From assembly GCA_005406025.1 (NCBI GenBank), contig BGZK01000293.1, forward strand, positions 372,001-436,000: a DNA stretch of 64,000 bases, in the 5' to 3' direction. The position numbers and the translations under genes were made by a program. The notes under the pieces were generated by a model. The model saw only the letters and a list, made by a program, of their open reading frames with translations. It did no database searches and was not told the DNA's origin. Positions 37,901-53,100 of this stretch are shown here, piece by piece. How positions within the stretch are numbered: the first letter of the stretch is position 1; each line of letters starts with the position of its first letter. This DNA is from Eumeta japonica. Its lineage: Eukaryota > Arthropoda > Insecta > Lepidoptera > Psychidae.

Positions 37901-40900
37901 ATCTGTAGCCTGTATGGTCCTTGTTTCGTTATTGGTGAGTACGAAGCAAAGTTTCATATTGTGTACACGGACTCGCAAACTGTACAATGCCGTCGGTTCG
38001 CCCATTAGTCGGTCGGAAAAAATATTTCCATTTTAAAGGAAACATTGTGGTTTTACCTGTAAGTTAAAAATTTTGGTACTGGGTACCATTTAATTATCAT
38101 ATTTAATTTCAATCAATACCGTCCATTAAGACGGATTTTACGTAAATTCTATAAAAAAAAAAAAACTCATCATTTTATGTTTACGCAGGCGGAGCCGTGG
38201 GCATCATTATATATAGGTATAAATAATTATATAAGGATAAATGTATCTGTATGTTTAAAATCGTATAATACAACATATATGTGGATATGAATATAATTAG
38301 GTTAATTAGTGAGTGAGTAATCAATAACATTGCTTGTCAATCGGAAGGTATGATGTTCGAATTCCAACCACAATCGGACCGACTAATAAGCTTATAAATT
38401 AAGTCAGACGAAATCAGTCGTTGCGTACCTCGAAAGGCGCGTTAAGCTATAACTCTCGACGTTCTCACTGGCCGGTGACGACGTCCTACAAAAAAACTAC
38501 TAGCTAGCCTACGTAAATACTAGCTAGTTAATGTGGAGGGCTAAATGTGTCCTTCTCGACTATTAAAATTAAAATATGGTGGGAATATACCTTATGCTTT
38601 AGCAATGGAATTATAACAAAATGACGCAACAATCAATAGAATAAATGTAAATTGATGTACGATTTAAAGTTAAGGCATAAAATAAAAGAAAAAATGGAAG
38701 TAATCGGCGATAAAATCCTCTTGGGGTTAAGAAAAAATTGAGGTATTTCAATAAAATTATCTTATTACTGCTAATCATGTGAATATTCATCAGAAATATG
38801 GACTTTTGTTCGCATGACGAACTAAGTCCAAGCCTGCAGGTTTTTAATGGATTGGGAGATAGTGTACGTAGATTAGGTTAGTGGCCACCCAATGGTCCTA
38901 TTTGTATTGTCCATAAAAACAGACAGTATTAGTTTTAACAGCTTAATGTATGTATATTTTAGAAAAATGAAGTGCCTACGATATAACACTACTAGCTACT
39001 ACTATAATACTATTCCCATTCGTTAGCTGAGCACACTCGATATTGCCTAAATTGTGTGCTAATTACAAATGAAGTAACAAGTGCTTGTCATTCACTATAC
39101 ATAATACGCACCAACTTTTCATGGTATTCCATTTATTCTAAAACTATGGTCACCGTTTTGTGTAGAAAACCTGTGCCTGGCTGTGAAAAATTGTACACTA
39201 AAATTGCAGATGACTCACTTTTCTTATTGCTTTTTTCTAAATCCAGCCTATATTCTATGAGAACTTTAAATGTATTAGTGGTCATCAATGAGGCGAGTAC
39301 ACGAGTGAATAAATTACAGAAATTTTCGTGGTAATAAAATGTTAAGTAGCACACCTTTAAAAATAAAATTTAAACTTCGTACAATTAGTTTTATCTTTAT
39401 ACTTATTTTATGGAACTTCACAGAACTTTGTAGATAGCGTTTAACTAGCGGACTAGTTCTTATTCAAGGAATATAAGATCTAAAAAGGTAGATATCAAAA
39501 TCGAAGTAACGGGAGGTCAAAAATATGTTAAAATACTCGAATCACTGAAGTTCGACTTCATTGCAGAAAAAAAAAATCCAACCAAAAGTTTGAATAACGA
39601 ATTCACATCTTTGATTTTGTGCGTACCATTATTTGGATTCTCGTAAGCAACTTAAATATTTGGTTAACTTAATCTCATTAGTTACATTATGCACATTTTT
39701 TGTTAATACAACAAATTATACAGCTATCGTAAAGAAGTTAAATTTGAACTTGGTTAAAATATCTTTGCTAGTATTGGCAAAGTGCCCTACTGTGCACTCT
39801 GATATTAAAGTAGTACCATTAGAGCTTTCAAAAGGAAAGTATTGATTGGAGAGTGGTTTTTCATCGACTCTTTTGTATAAGCCTTCCAGCCAACACGACC
39901 TACATAGGATTTGATTGAAATGCAACATGAAAAGACTATACTACCTTTTTTCCCGTGATTAATTTTGACGTAAGAATATTTATTTTTAATTAAGAATAAA
40001 ATTACGTCATTTACTACATACTACAAATATTAAAAAAGACTTTTTAAGAGTTCAAATGAAATGCACTCAGAATTGAATTGGACAGTTTCTAAGAGTTAAG
40101 GATACAAAAATATTGTCCGCACAAACACAACTACACTAGAATCGGCAAAAGTGACAAATCTGGACACTCGAACTTTTTTAGCGAACTGAAATAATTAGTT
40201 TATGAACGTACTATTTGATGTGGAATGAAAGCAGATAGATGCACGAGAAATAAAAATTTTACTCAATAAACTCTCGTGGTCCTCTCGATTGCGTGATGAG
40301 ACAGACCTCTCGAGAAAAGCTCGTATTAGCATATTTCGACTCACAATGGAACCGAGTCAAGTAGCATTATGAAAGTTAACTTGACTTTCCTTAGCTTTTA
40401 AGTTTTATTTTTTAATGAAGTTGATTTTTAGACTAAAATAGAAATAAGAGTACCGTATTAATTTTTTTAAACTTGTGTGAATTCCCGAACTTGTATGGCT
40501 AAACGTCCGAAAGAAAGTAAAATAATAGTATTTTTTCATATTCGTTGAGATTACTTGAAATGGTTTCTTTAATTTATTAATAAATTAACGATGTTCGTAT
40601 ATACTTCTTTCCCAAAAACTTTTAAAGTATAGGTGCATAGTTTGAATTTCATTAAATATAAATATGTATGCACTTACAGTACTACAACGCACGAACTCTA
40701 CCGCTGTGAAGTTCGTCACGAAAACGTCGCAATGACGTGAAATAGGAATGCAGGGGAGAAGAAGGAAGGGTCGGGTAGCGCTAAGCCTGCGCATTACATC
40801 ATTCGCAGGCAATTCAGAGGAGTAGAGTTTCGTGCGTTGCATTGTACGCGATGCTAAATCTCACACATATTATATGTCTTGGAGGGATAGCGAAAGGCTG

Positions 40901-41031
40901 TATTATGAAAGCAAAGTCTGGAACAAGTTATGAATATATACATCTTGACATTAAATATTAAAGATATTTAATATTTAAATTGATTGAAAGTCAAGTATGT
41001 GATAAGTGGTGTACGTTATGTTTTTGCTGCA

Positions 41032-41105
<74 letters not shown>

Positions 41106-44100
41106 GTATATGGTAATTATAAAATATTTGCTTCGTAGTGTCTTAATTTTTCCAAATTAAATTGTATGTTAATTTTTACATAAATTTTCAACTATTTCAA
41201 TCCGTTTTATTATTATTACAGAACAATGAAAGTATATTTGCTTTACAATTAGTTTTAGCCCACGGCGTCGCTCATGTATTCGCACGCGTTACAATGAAGT
41301 CATTCCGGGTTAACGAGTCACCCGAGTGTCGTGTCACGATAAATCATACCTACACTACTATCTACGTTAGACTTCAAGTCATTTAGCTCTATAATATATA
41401 TATTGTAGTAGCATATCTAGGAGTAGGTGGTATGTGAGGCATCCGGCCTTCGTGCTTAGCTTCGCAAATAAGGCTTCACTTTCGAATTAAAATTAGAGTA
41501 TGAAAGTAGAATAGAATATTGGAATCCGATCTCGCTAATAACAAGGAATGAAGAGTAGATAGTAAAACATAGAGAGGTGACGAGGGCTGATGCCCGAGTG
41601 CACGAGCTTCGATAGTGATATAAAAGTGGGTTGTTATAATTGATTTAATGAGAGATCGTATCGAATTCCATAAGGAGAAATATAGAAGAACCGAACAATA
41701 TACGGTTCCGAGCCTGAAACCTCTTTTATTTAAATAAAATATGTTATCAGGCTCGGAACCAATTAATTAATCGTATTATAACACGAAATCAATTATAACA
41801 ATCCACTTTTATATCACTATCGAAGCTTGGTGCACTCGGGCATCAGCCCTCGTTACCTTTCTATGTTTTACTATCTACTTCTCATTCACTTGTTATTCGC
41901 GAGATCGGATATACACACATCTCAGATTTTGGACAACGGATCGCTGTAATACACTATCAAATGTGTCTGAATGATTTGTTACCCGGTTTAATTTTCTTCA
42001 GTATTGCAGATAATACAAATACTCGAAACCAATGTTTTAGCTTCTATCGACTCTCCTAATACATTTTTTCCACTTAGACGATTTATTTACAATTTTGTAA
42101 CATATAGAGACAAAAAAAAAATGATGTCACTAAACAAATATAGTTCCTCCTGCATATTATATATAGCCCAATAGAATAACTCAATAAACATTTAGAATTC
42201 CACTTAGTTAAATGATGTACTTCATAATCCACATAAATAGTGTAACTAAATTGACAACCATTGTTTCAATTTAACCACTTATCGGTGAACTATTGTTTCG
42301 TGTAACCGCTTTGGTTAAACGCAACATAGTACCAATTAAAACTAATGAATCACCTTATGGATATGTTTAATCGAGGGCATTTAACCGAATACGAAAATAC
42401 AAATACAGTATAGGCTATATTTGTGTCGTACTATATTTGTGTTGTGCCTATATATTGTAATACAACAATTTTTTTTTTGGTTTTTCATAGCTTATTGGTT
42501 TCCATCTCGTTCATTCGATAGCTATAGAATTTTGTCAAGGGGTTCGCACAAGTGCAAGCGCACTTGTTCAAATATAATAGGCATAGTACACCATACTTTT
42601 TAGGGGTTGCTTGAGAATTACTAATAATATGTGTAGTTAACCGATTTCAATAATGTTGGCCGTGGAGATGTCTTAGATCAAGGAAAAGAATGCAGGATAC
42701 ATTACAATTCCAATGATTTCGCTGAGATTTTCAGCTGTTCTTATTAATTTAGTTGATCGTTTGAAGTTTTCAAAGAATAATCAAGAACTATTTAAGTTTA
42801 GTATACTTAAGAAACATACGATATTAAAATAAATTAGGTGCAAGGGTGTGACCGGGAGCGCACTGCAGGCGGAACGGAAGCGGGCGCAGGAGTCGCGATG
42901 CGATAGATACTACTAATATAAATTTTTTCTGGAGGGGGGAGTCGCGGACAAATGTTCAGAGGAATAGGAAGTGCCTCTAGTATTTGCATGTACGTAATAA
43001 TGAGTAAATAACTGATCCAATTTATGAAATTTTTCAAGGAGATAGCTTACATGCTGAAGGCGGGCTTGTAATACCTTTTATTGTACGAAATGATAATAAG
43101 TAGTAAAAGGCATGAAAATATATAAGAAACCTACCCTAATGAAATAATTAGAATAAACGCAAGAAGCTTAGTTCACGCGAGTGAAGCCGCGGGCGGAAAT
43201 CTAGCAACAAATTAAAAAAAATTATGCCTTCTCCATTCTTTATTTTTATTACACGTTGCTCTTAGAAAGAAATCGTAACGGTAACAATAAATAATATTAA
43301 GAGAATAAGGAATATTTTATCTTTAGGATATTTCTATGATAATATGGGTTAAATTTGGTATCATTGAAAGGGTCTTGATTTAAATTTGTGCCTTATAATG
43401 GTTTCATATGTTTTTCGGCGATGGTTAATTTATTTATTTATTAAACGTCGTCATTCTTTTATTTTTGTATAAATGAATGTGGTTGAGAGACAAATCGGTT
43501 ATTATTATTATTATCAGTGAGAGTTGTTATATTATTTTATGTACAAATAAAGTAAATAAAAACATAAAAATAGTAAATTGTACAAATCAAACTGAACACT
43601 CTCTAATTTTCTTTTCATTTTCATTTTCCTCGGTCACACAGTGCCTGCCGGTCGCTGGTATTTTATTGTGCTAATAAGATATACCAATCCTTACGCCTAG
43701 CATGTGATTTCCAGTAAAAGACTGATATTGTTTTAGTATTCTTCGTGTGTTTCCTACCTTACTACGCGTTCGAGATGTGGTTCCACCTGTCGCCGACGGC
43801 CGAGAAGGATTACAACGACTGGACGCACGCCGTGCGCATCATCGGTTTCTGTCTTAGGTGAGCACCTGTCATGATATTTCGGTTCGTTAAATGTTACTAA
43901 ACTACAGTCATTCGCTCATTATAGTTCAGTTGAAAGGTTTGAAATTAAACTGAGAATACTTCATAGAGTAAAATGCACCGAGTATAGAAGCGCAAAAACG
44001 AATGTACCTATCAATTTATGGATTACAGCGCGCTATGGGTACACTAGTTCCGTGGTTATGAGTAATAAATATATAGAGTAGAGGCAAACGCATAAAAAGA

Positions 44101-47100
44101 TGCCTGAATGAATACTGCTGAAATCATGCGCAATTTATGTATAAAATCAAAACCAATTTTTCTATGCTCCGGCATCACTTCAAAAGTGCTGAATGTATCG
44201 GTGCGAAATTTTAACCACTCGACGCGGAAACGCCGGCAAATGGTTATAAGTTATATAAATTTTTAATTCCATACACTCTTTGCCATTTTTCGGAATCCAT
44301 AATCCCTAACAGAGGCGGTGCGTGCTAGCAAGTCCAAATTAAAAAGAAAATAAAAATTTATAACAAATTAAACAAGACTATTACGTACAAAAGTATAAAA
44401 TGCATGACGTGTAATAAATGTCTCAATCATCAATTCTAAAGGAGACAAATCTGAAAAAGATAAACGTATAATAAAGATACTGTTACCGAATAAGTGCAGA
44501 TTACACTGATCTGACGGCGTTTAATTGAAAAAGGTCTCAATAAAAGCGATAAAACTATTGAAATATCATATTGTTCACAGTCGAAAATTTTGAAGGAAAT
44601 AACTTCTGATAGAAATAGTCATTAATGGAATGCTACATATCAAATATTGTTTATTAGTTATATTTCATACAAAATTTCTAAAGATAATCTGTAATAGCAT
44701 ACACAGATACTTTTAAAAGATTTAGACGAGTTTTACACGTATTTCTTACTTAGGCGGTAGAATCAAATATAACGCATAGGGAGGGACCAAAAACGACCGG
44801 TCTGACACAATATGACCGGGCCTAAACAAACAAACACATACGCAAATATGCAAAACCCTCGTTTAAGATAGAATTGACGCAGATAGCGGATGGCATTTTT
44901 ATAAAAAAATATTGCCATTTTGTGTTTTTTCGTTTGGTTAGAAACGTATATAATAGTTCGGGCAAAAATTACTTATGCATTTTGTACGTATCGAGTTGTT
45001 ATCAAATCTTTTTATATAGTCAGCAGTAATAACGGTTGGCTGGTTTCAATATCGATAAGAATTGATAAATAAAAATTGTATTTCAAAAAGTTTCAATATT
45101 TTCTTACTTTATAAAAATAAACAAATGTAGTCAAGAAATTCGACATTTAAAAAAAAGTTCCCTATAGTAGAACAACTATTTTTATTGGTCGTACAGTCGT
45201 ACGGTTTAGCTTAATTATTTGTATTACATTGCGTCGCGCTCACCGGGTTCCCGGGTTTGAACCTATTCTAGGATAATCTTATTTGTAACTATTATTATTT
45301 TATTTTATTGGAACGAAGTTCCTTACGGCGGGCTTGGAGGAGATAGGGATTTTGCTGCGCGACCGAACTGAAAAAAATGTGATAGTAAAACCGTAAGAAA
45401 AAGTCCGTAGAATAAAACCGTATAAATAAGAAAAAGTCCGTGGAATAAAACCGTTAAATGAGATGTGCGCAGGCGCGACAGTCGTATATTTTTAGATATG
45501 TCGTTATTTTACTGCGTGTTTATTGGCGCGAGGTGACGCGAGCTCGGCGAACGACGAGCGCTGATTGGTGGATCACACCGGGCACGGCTGGCATGGGGCC
45601 GCGCGACTTGTTTACGACTTCGCGCGATTACCGAGAATCGGTCGGGGTTATTTTCCATTAACAAATATATGTCGGTAAAATATGAGAAATAAACCATAAT
45701 CATCGTAAATTTTTTCGAAAATAGAATTAAGAATAAGAACAGAAAATGAAGATGATTGAAGAACAGATAGTAAGGAGTAAATGTCATAATTCTACTACAA
45801 CGATCACCAAACGATTTAAGTAGCATCTTATAATAAAACATATTCCTGTCATAACACTTAAAGTACATTATATTTATTTTTTACAAATTGTGTCGATTCT
45901 ACATTAGCCGAAGGAACTTCGTTCCTACCTGGTGTCCCACGACACCACTCGTTTTTATTTTAATTGTTTAACTTTGTGATGTACTGTTATTACATTTATT
46001 TTATTATAAGTCTTGTGAACTTTCAATAACAATACATATTTATATTTAAATATGTACTTGTATTAATTAATTGGCTATTTGACATTTCGGCTTGTTCACT
46101 TTATAAATCATAAGTCGTAAATCTCCCATCCCAGATTTAGAACGAAAGTTGAAAGCTGAGCTGTTAGAAATTAAGGCGTATAGAGCAATGTGTGATTGCC
46201 TTGTCGGTCGGTCATATTTATGAATACAGAATTAAAACGCGAATTACCTGAATAGACATTAAATGCAATATCGTATTGTGTGAGGTGTTAATTCGCGGAA
46301 ATTCATAGTAGACGTTGTAGACATAGTAGACGAATTAGATAATTATAAAAATAAATAACACTTGCTTAGGTGTTCGATATCTGTCAATCCTCTGGAATCT
46401 ATATTCAATCATTTGGGTAGAGATTCGTAGTGGAGAGGCAGATTCGAGGGTCAGCGGTGGGTTGCATGCTGCATGTTAATGCATGTTGCAGGGCAAGCGT
46501 CTATTAAATGCAATGACCCGAGTGATCAGCGCGATCGCTTGCAAAGACTGGTGAATGAAACGGACGACTGTCGGAATAAGTACGAACGATCACTGCACCA
46601 AATAAATACAAGTTCTGCAGGAAGACCTGCAAAATAATAGAATTGGGACGCACAAATTACAACACCAATTGGATTTCAATAGATTGAATGAGACGATCAA
46701 GTTGTGCGATTCAATCTTTGATACTACGACACTAACTGATACTAGGAGAACATGTACATATTTATTTTAATAGTGTCAAAAAAAATAAGTTTAAACTCAA
46801 ACATAGATTTTAAATAAATCATGATATTTTGTCGAATGGAAGTTTGGATTGCACGGCTTGCATCCAAGAAACAAAACAGATGACCAGTGCAGTCTACGCC
46901 GGGACACCGCGCGCTGCCGCCGTGACTCGCCGCGCTCGGGGCGCGTCTCCTCGCAACACGCAGCACCCACAGACGGCCAGCGGGCTTAGCATGACGGCCT
47001 AGAACAGATTCTCTCTATAGGACTGTCCCTTTCGCTCACATTAGTGCGACAAAGACAGCCCTATAGACAGACTCTTGTCTAGGGCGTCTTTATTTACTCA

Positions 47101-50100
47101 GCAGAAATTGAAAAAGCTTGGCTGGGATAGATTGATGAATTGACCTTTTGAATTTGACTTTGCCCATGCAGACTACCTCTTTTTTCGATTGTTTCGGAAT
47201 TTTTGCGGTGATTTAAGGTTTATGTCTATGGAAAACTGCCAATACTTGTCTCAGTTTTTTTCTTCAGAAATCTAAAATTGCTGGTCATGGGAACACATAT
47301 GTTATGTGTTCTAACTTGTTACAATTTTGTAGGCATGTACCTATAAAACTGTAACAAGTTAGCGACCAAAACAATACATAAGCATAAAAATAAGTAAATA
47401 CACTAAATCTTGAAAAAATTATATTAATTTTTACAGAACATGCAAAAACACTTCCTCCTCAATCTTATCTCGTATAAGCGAAATACTATTGACTAACTCA
47501 TCACGAGATCTCCAAAGTTATAGATCCGATTTACATGAACTTTGGTACAATTACTCTTTTCAGGAGATAGACCGTTTACTAAGAACGGATTTTAGGCAAA
47601 TCTTATCAAAAATAAATTTTTAACATTTTATGAGATATCCGAAACTATAGATCCAATTGATTTGAACTACGGTACAATTAGTCTTTTCGACACGTAGACG
47701 CTCACTAAGAACTGATTTTACGCAAATTCTACCCAAAAAATATTTTTCATTGTTTGATATATCCGAAAGTATAGTTCATTGACTTGCAATTTAGCATATT
47801 TAATCTTTTCGGGATGTAGACGCTCATCAATAACGGATTTTACGCAAATTCTATCCAAAAAATATTTTTTGTCATTTCATATCAACGCGGGCGGAGCCGT
47901 GGTCAAAGGCTACTTTAATATATTTAGATAATATTTTTCACGATTTCTAAGAATTTTTTAAAGGGTTTGTAAATTATATAAAAAACTACGATTCTGTTGC
48001 TGTGATCTTTTAAAGATTTTTATCAAACTAGTATTTATACTAAACTAAAATTAATGGTTAAACTGCTTGTGCCTTAAACATGATTAACCTAATTTTTTTA
48101 TTAGTATTTTTTTATGGAAATAGACTAAACTTTGGAACACGCATGCAGCTGTTGAAACATGAGAATTTTATAATGGTCTTTAAAAATAACGAAAAAACTA
48201 CTGGTAGAGCTATTATTTATAACAAACTAATAAACAGTATTATAATAATCCACAAAAGCGCTAATTACTTCTTAAAGTTTAATCAAAGAAATCTTTCACT
48301 GAAGCTATTATTTATCAATCGTTGGACGAGAACACAACATATTACTAAGTTATTGGCATATTTTAGATAAATGAATTATTTTTCTAAGAAAAATAATTTT
48401 AATCATTTATATTTATTCTGTATACGGCGCACGCGATAAACATAATTAAACTAACATATTTCTTTAAAGTAAATCAATGTTTTCATTTTTTTTATATTTC
48501 TTTGGACGAGATCTTGTAGAATAGGCAAAATTATTATGCTACAGATGTCGTGTCGTAAAAAAAGACTCGTGCGAGATCATATAGCTCATTTACTGTTTTA
48601 ATATGTATCAGCAAACCTTGACTTTCATATTAAAAAGCCAGCCTCTATTTAATATGTCCGTCTAGCACCATGCCATGACAGAATAATGCGAATGCGTGAA
48701 CAAAAGTTGTATGTGATAATGACCGCATATTTTGAATGTATACAATTTAAAATGATAGAAAAACTTAAATTTCTGCTATTTTTGATCTATTATTTATTTA
48801 AGTCGACACTGTCTTACAAATACACATAATGAGCATGCATAGATGTATTTTATTTTCGATGTCACCTTAATTATTCCGCAGTCGCTGTTTACTGTGACAT
48901 CTATCTAGGGTTTTCTCGATGTCTAAATATAATCAAGGTATAAATGAAATTTTGTTTAAGGATTGCATTTTAAAACTGAATACGTGTACTACAGGAGACG
49001 TTTCACGAATGCCGAAATCAATGGAAATTTAGCCTTATAGAAATCTTTATTAAGCGTGAACAAAAGTTGTATGTGATAATGACCGCATATTAAGCTACGA
49101 CTGTATGTTTATAAAGACTCGAAGCGAAATAGTCAGATATCAGTTTAAACAGAATAATACCTAGTCACCGTTTTAACGCCTATTGTCGCTAGTAATTTTG
49201 CTCCTATACTACGCGTACTAGGCTAATACTGAGATAGGCTTCATAACTATGCTGTTTACATCTCGGTAACATGACCGCACGACGATAGAGTTCAATTTCA
49301 ATTAAGGCGTTTTTGTTTAAACGTAGTTCAATTACCGGTCGTAGTGGCTTTCAGTTTTGTTATTTCGAAATTTGATTAAACCTAGTTTGTGTTGTCGGAG
49401 TGAGACTTCTTCATCGGCGTAGTAGTGAAATTTAATACTCTGTTAAACTTTAAGCGTCACGTTTTGTGGCAATGTTTACCTTGACGGCTGTTTCTTTTTG
49501 AATAAATCGTTAGGTTATATTAAAACTTTGCACACTTATCGATGACCGACGACAATTCACTAATATGGTATACACCGATAAGCGTGGTATACATGGTATA
49601 GACCGATGATGAATAATATGGTATAATCGGACTGATATGATGATGCAGCCAGGAGTTAGGCACAGGAACTCCATAACGGAATAACATATCCTAGTTCTGT
49701 TTGAGCTTGTTGGAGTTATCTTGATATGTACTCCGACTCCATCACCAGATGACCAATCTGGTGATGGAGTTGGAAGATAGGTACTAGCACTTCATAATAG
49801 AACAAGGTAGCCTGGCCGTATTTGGAAATGTTGGAACTGTTTTTAAATGCACTTGGCCATATTTGGCTGTTGGCGTCTGATGATGAAGCCGGAAAGTTGG
49901 TGTTAAAATTCCATAACGGGACATGTCCTAGTCATATTTGAGCTTGTTGAAATTGTATTGAGATGCTCTTTGACTATAAATGGTTTTCAGGGTGTGATAT
50001 GTATTAAATGACCGCTTTAAATGTGCGCTCAAGTAATTTTTTTTTGCTTCAATCTTATCTATCCTACTTAGTATTAATATAAAATAAAATAGAAATGATC

Positions 50101-53100
50101 TGCCATAGAGAAATTTCACTTTTTACGTATGTATATAAATACACGGACAGTTTTTTTCGGAAAATTTTTGTTTATTTTTCTGTCACACACCTGTATAGAG
50201 GGAATGTACGATATTTTTCCGGAAATTAAAACGATAATGCGTAATTATGTGAATAAATATAAATTGGAAATATTAACAAAAAAGGGAAATTAATATGAAT
50301 AAAAAATGTATTAATTCCAGAAAAAAATACAAAAATATATTTTGATGCAAATAAATTATCACACTTGAATCAAAAATTTATAATTAAAAGCCGTAGCAGC
50401 CAAGCCTGAATACAATCAAAAACAAATCCTACATAATATAACAAAATTGATATTTCAAAAAGACTCCACTAGCAAAACATTTACAGTTATTTTATACGAT
50501 TGTGCACACTTTGCAGTTTATACATTCAAAAACATTACGTTGACGCAATTGTATATACTAACTGCGAAATTAATGAGCAATATGAAATGGTATTGGTCCA
50601 CAAATATTTACCTTTTTACTTTTATTTAGATAACGAAAACATATCTGTGGTACAAAATAATTGGTCAAACAATGTGTTTCCATATTTTTTTTTTCATATT
50701 TTTACCTGTTAATAAGACTCGCTGCTATTATTCTATTGCTATGACTTATTTTTTTGTTGTTATCCAAATAAATTAGAGTTTGCGTCAAACTATAAATCCG
50801 TATTAAGCTTAATTAGGGCATGGATATTATAAAAATATGAATTATATGTATATTTGTAATATAACTCTAATTATTATCCTAAATATTTTTTTGTCTAAAT
50901 GGAGAGACAAAGTTAGACATATCGAGTAAATCAATAAATGCATTTTAAAGCTAAGGATTATTTTCTACATCAAAATAGTGATGAGTTAAAATGTAAACTA
51001 TGACATTAAGGTTTATTGAGCTTTCACAAACGAAGGCTTTGTTTTTTTTTTCTTAATTTGTATATCATAATGACAATTTCCTTGTATGATTATTTCGAAT
51101 CAATGAAGTTTCTCATGAATTTAAGAGACCTTAATATATCTTTTCTCACAAAATTGACGACCTTTAACTCAAACTTGAGCATTCGTTTGCAACTTATATT
51201 AAAAAAAGATGAATCATAATAAAAGAAATAGTCTTTGAAGAATAGGTCAATGTACGTTTCATTACTTCCCGTATATTTTAACTAATAACCATCTGCGGCT
51301 TCTCCCACATTGTAATATAGGATGAGTTCCTTCATCGTTTATATTGACGATATACTGACGTCATCGTTCAATATACTGACGTCAAATCTAATTCCGGTTC
51401 CGGTCTTAGTCTCAATTTCGATTTCATTTCCGATGATGATTTGGTCTTCCCTTGGACATTGCTGTTAAATCCTGTGACAAAAATGTCACCCATTTTGCTA
51501 GCAAGGATATCATCGACACGTATATCGATTACTTTAATGGGATGTGTAGTTAAGTAGTTAGAGGAATACAAAAATAATCGGGTTAACATATTTCTAAATT
51601 AGTAAATTATAGAGAAATTTGCTTTTAGTCTCTTCAAAATATTGATGCAGTCTTCGTACCTATTTGAATAGTGTTAGTACGAACACTTTTGTGCCATCTC
51701 TATAAAAATTATTTTTCCGAAACACGTTAAATATTAACTTGAATACATTTTACATTACAGATTTTTTGGTGTGTTTCTATATTTTTGTTTTTTAAACTTA
51801 AAAAGAAAACAGATACGTTTGTCCGTTTTTAATTAATTTAAGAGTTATAAAATTACGTCATTAACGTATTATTTATAAATATAAGAATTAAGCTTATAAA
51901 TTACTAGTCGTCAAGATATTAATGAGACGTTAGACAGCCATGGAAATTACTAAATTTGAATCAAACTTCACAGTACTAGAGAAAGATTCGCAAAGGCTAT
52001 TAGCATGTAACACACCTATAAGTTATTAAGATCGCGGCTCGAGTAAGTCTCACACTTTCGTTACGGTGCGTTGGGTTTCGGGAATTTTCAGCAATCCCGA
52101 AGCTGCGAGTTGGAATTAATCGCTTCAATATCACCTCTCATTTACGGAATTTCGAGTCGGCGCGTAAATGTGGTAAATCACTAAACAGTATTCCCATTCG
52201 ACGGAAGCGACACGCCGCTAAAGTACTTTGTCTGTAAACAGACTCGATTACGTCTTAATCATACTTTAGAATGCGACAAAAGCGAATGTGTGCTTTGATT
52301 TCCTGTTGCGTGTGAGGTTAGATAGTTAAAAAAAAAAAAAGTCCTATGCTAATCTGTTTTTTGGCATAGAACTTTCAGTAGTTCACATCTAGACACATAT
52401 ACGAGGACTCTGTTAAAATAAATCGAAAAAATTTGGTAAAACCAAATGTGCATGCCTTTAGCGCCCGTGCCATACGTATGTTATGTAAATTAGAGGTTTA
52501 TTATAACATATGAGCTTTTCACCGAAAATCCTCTTTTTTTTATTTTTTATTTTCAAATAGTTTTATAGTAAACTTGAATCAAAAAAGCATAGGTAATTTC
52601 GTGTTTATTAGACTTCATAATACAAAATAAACAACTTCACGCTCAATCTCAACCTCTACTTTAGATAGTTAAAAAATTCAATTACAGCTAAGCGGTTCTA
52701 TATCAAGTTGTGATTTTTTAATACAGTCATTCCCAATCGATTAGGGATGAGATTGAAAAAGAAATTAAGTTTAAAAGTTAAATAGTCTTTTAGTTATCGT
52801 GGTCACACCCAGTGTAGACGGGATTTTCAGGCGACAGTAGAAGCATACCTACGCTCGCGCTTAACATATACAATCACTTTTTTTTCGGTTTTGCCTTTCT
52901 CTAGCTTCATATTTTATTTATAAAAAAATTATCATGTTTTTGTTATATTCCGATAGATACCGTTTTTCAATTATCTCTGTACCAGTGTATATTAAACAAT
53001 TAGAATAATAAATTTAAATATAATACACAGTAAGTTATAATTGTGGAATATTTCGTGTTTGATTTTTGAAATGTATAGACCATAACCCTTTAACTTACTC

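Noticed and set aside
43721..43736. Alternative acceptor at 43720 for exon 5
   Set aside because: It restores phase but adds five residues inside TM6, which would disturb the helix spacing; the 43736 acceptor aligns exactly if one G is missing from exon 4.
45509..45868. 119-codon frame on the - strand
   Set aside because: It lies inside the TIR element at 45302-45960 and switches from AT-driven residues to an Arg/Ser-rich end; a chance frame through repeat sequence.
48080..48370. 96-codon frame on the + strand
   Set aside because: AT-driven composition (Ile, Asn, Lys, Leu) in deep intron, with no family likeness.
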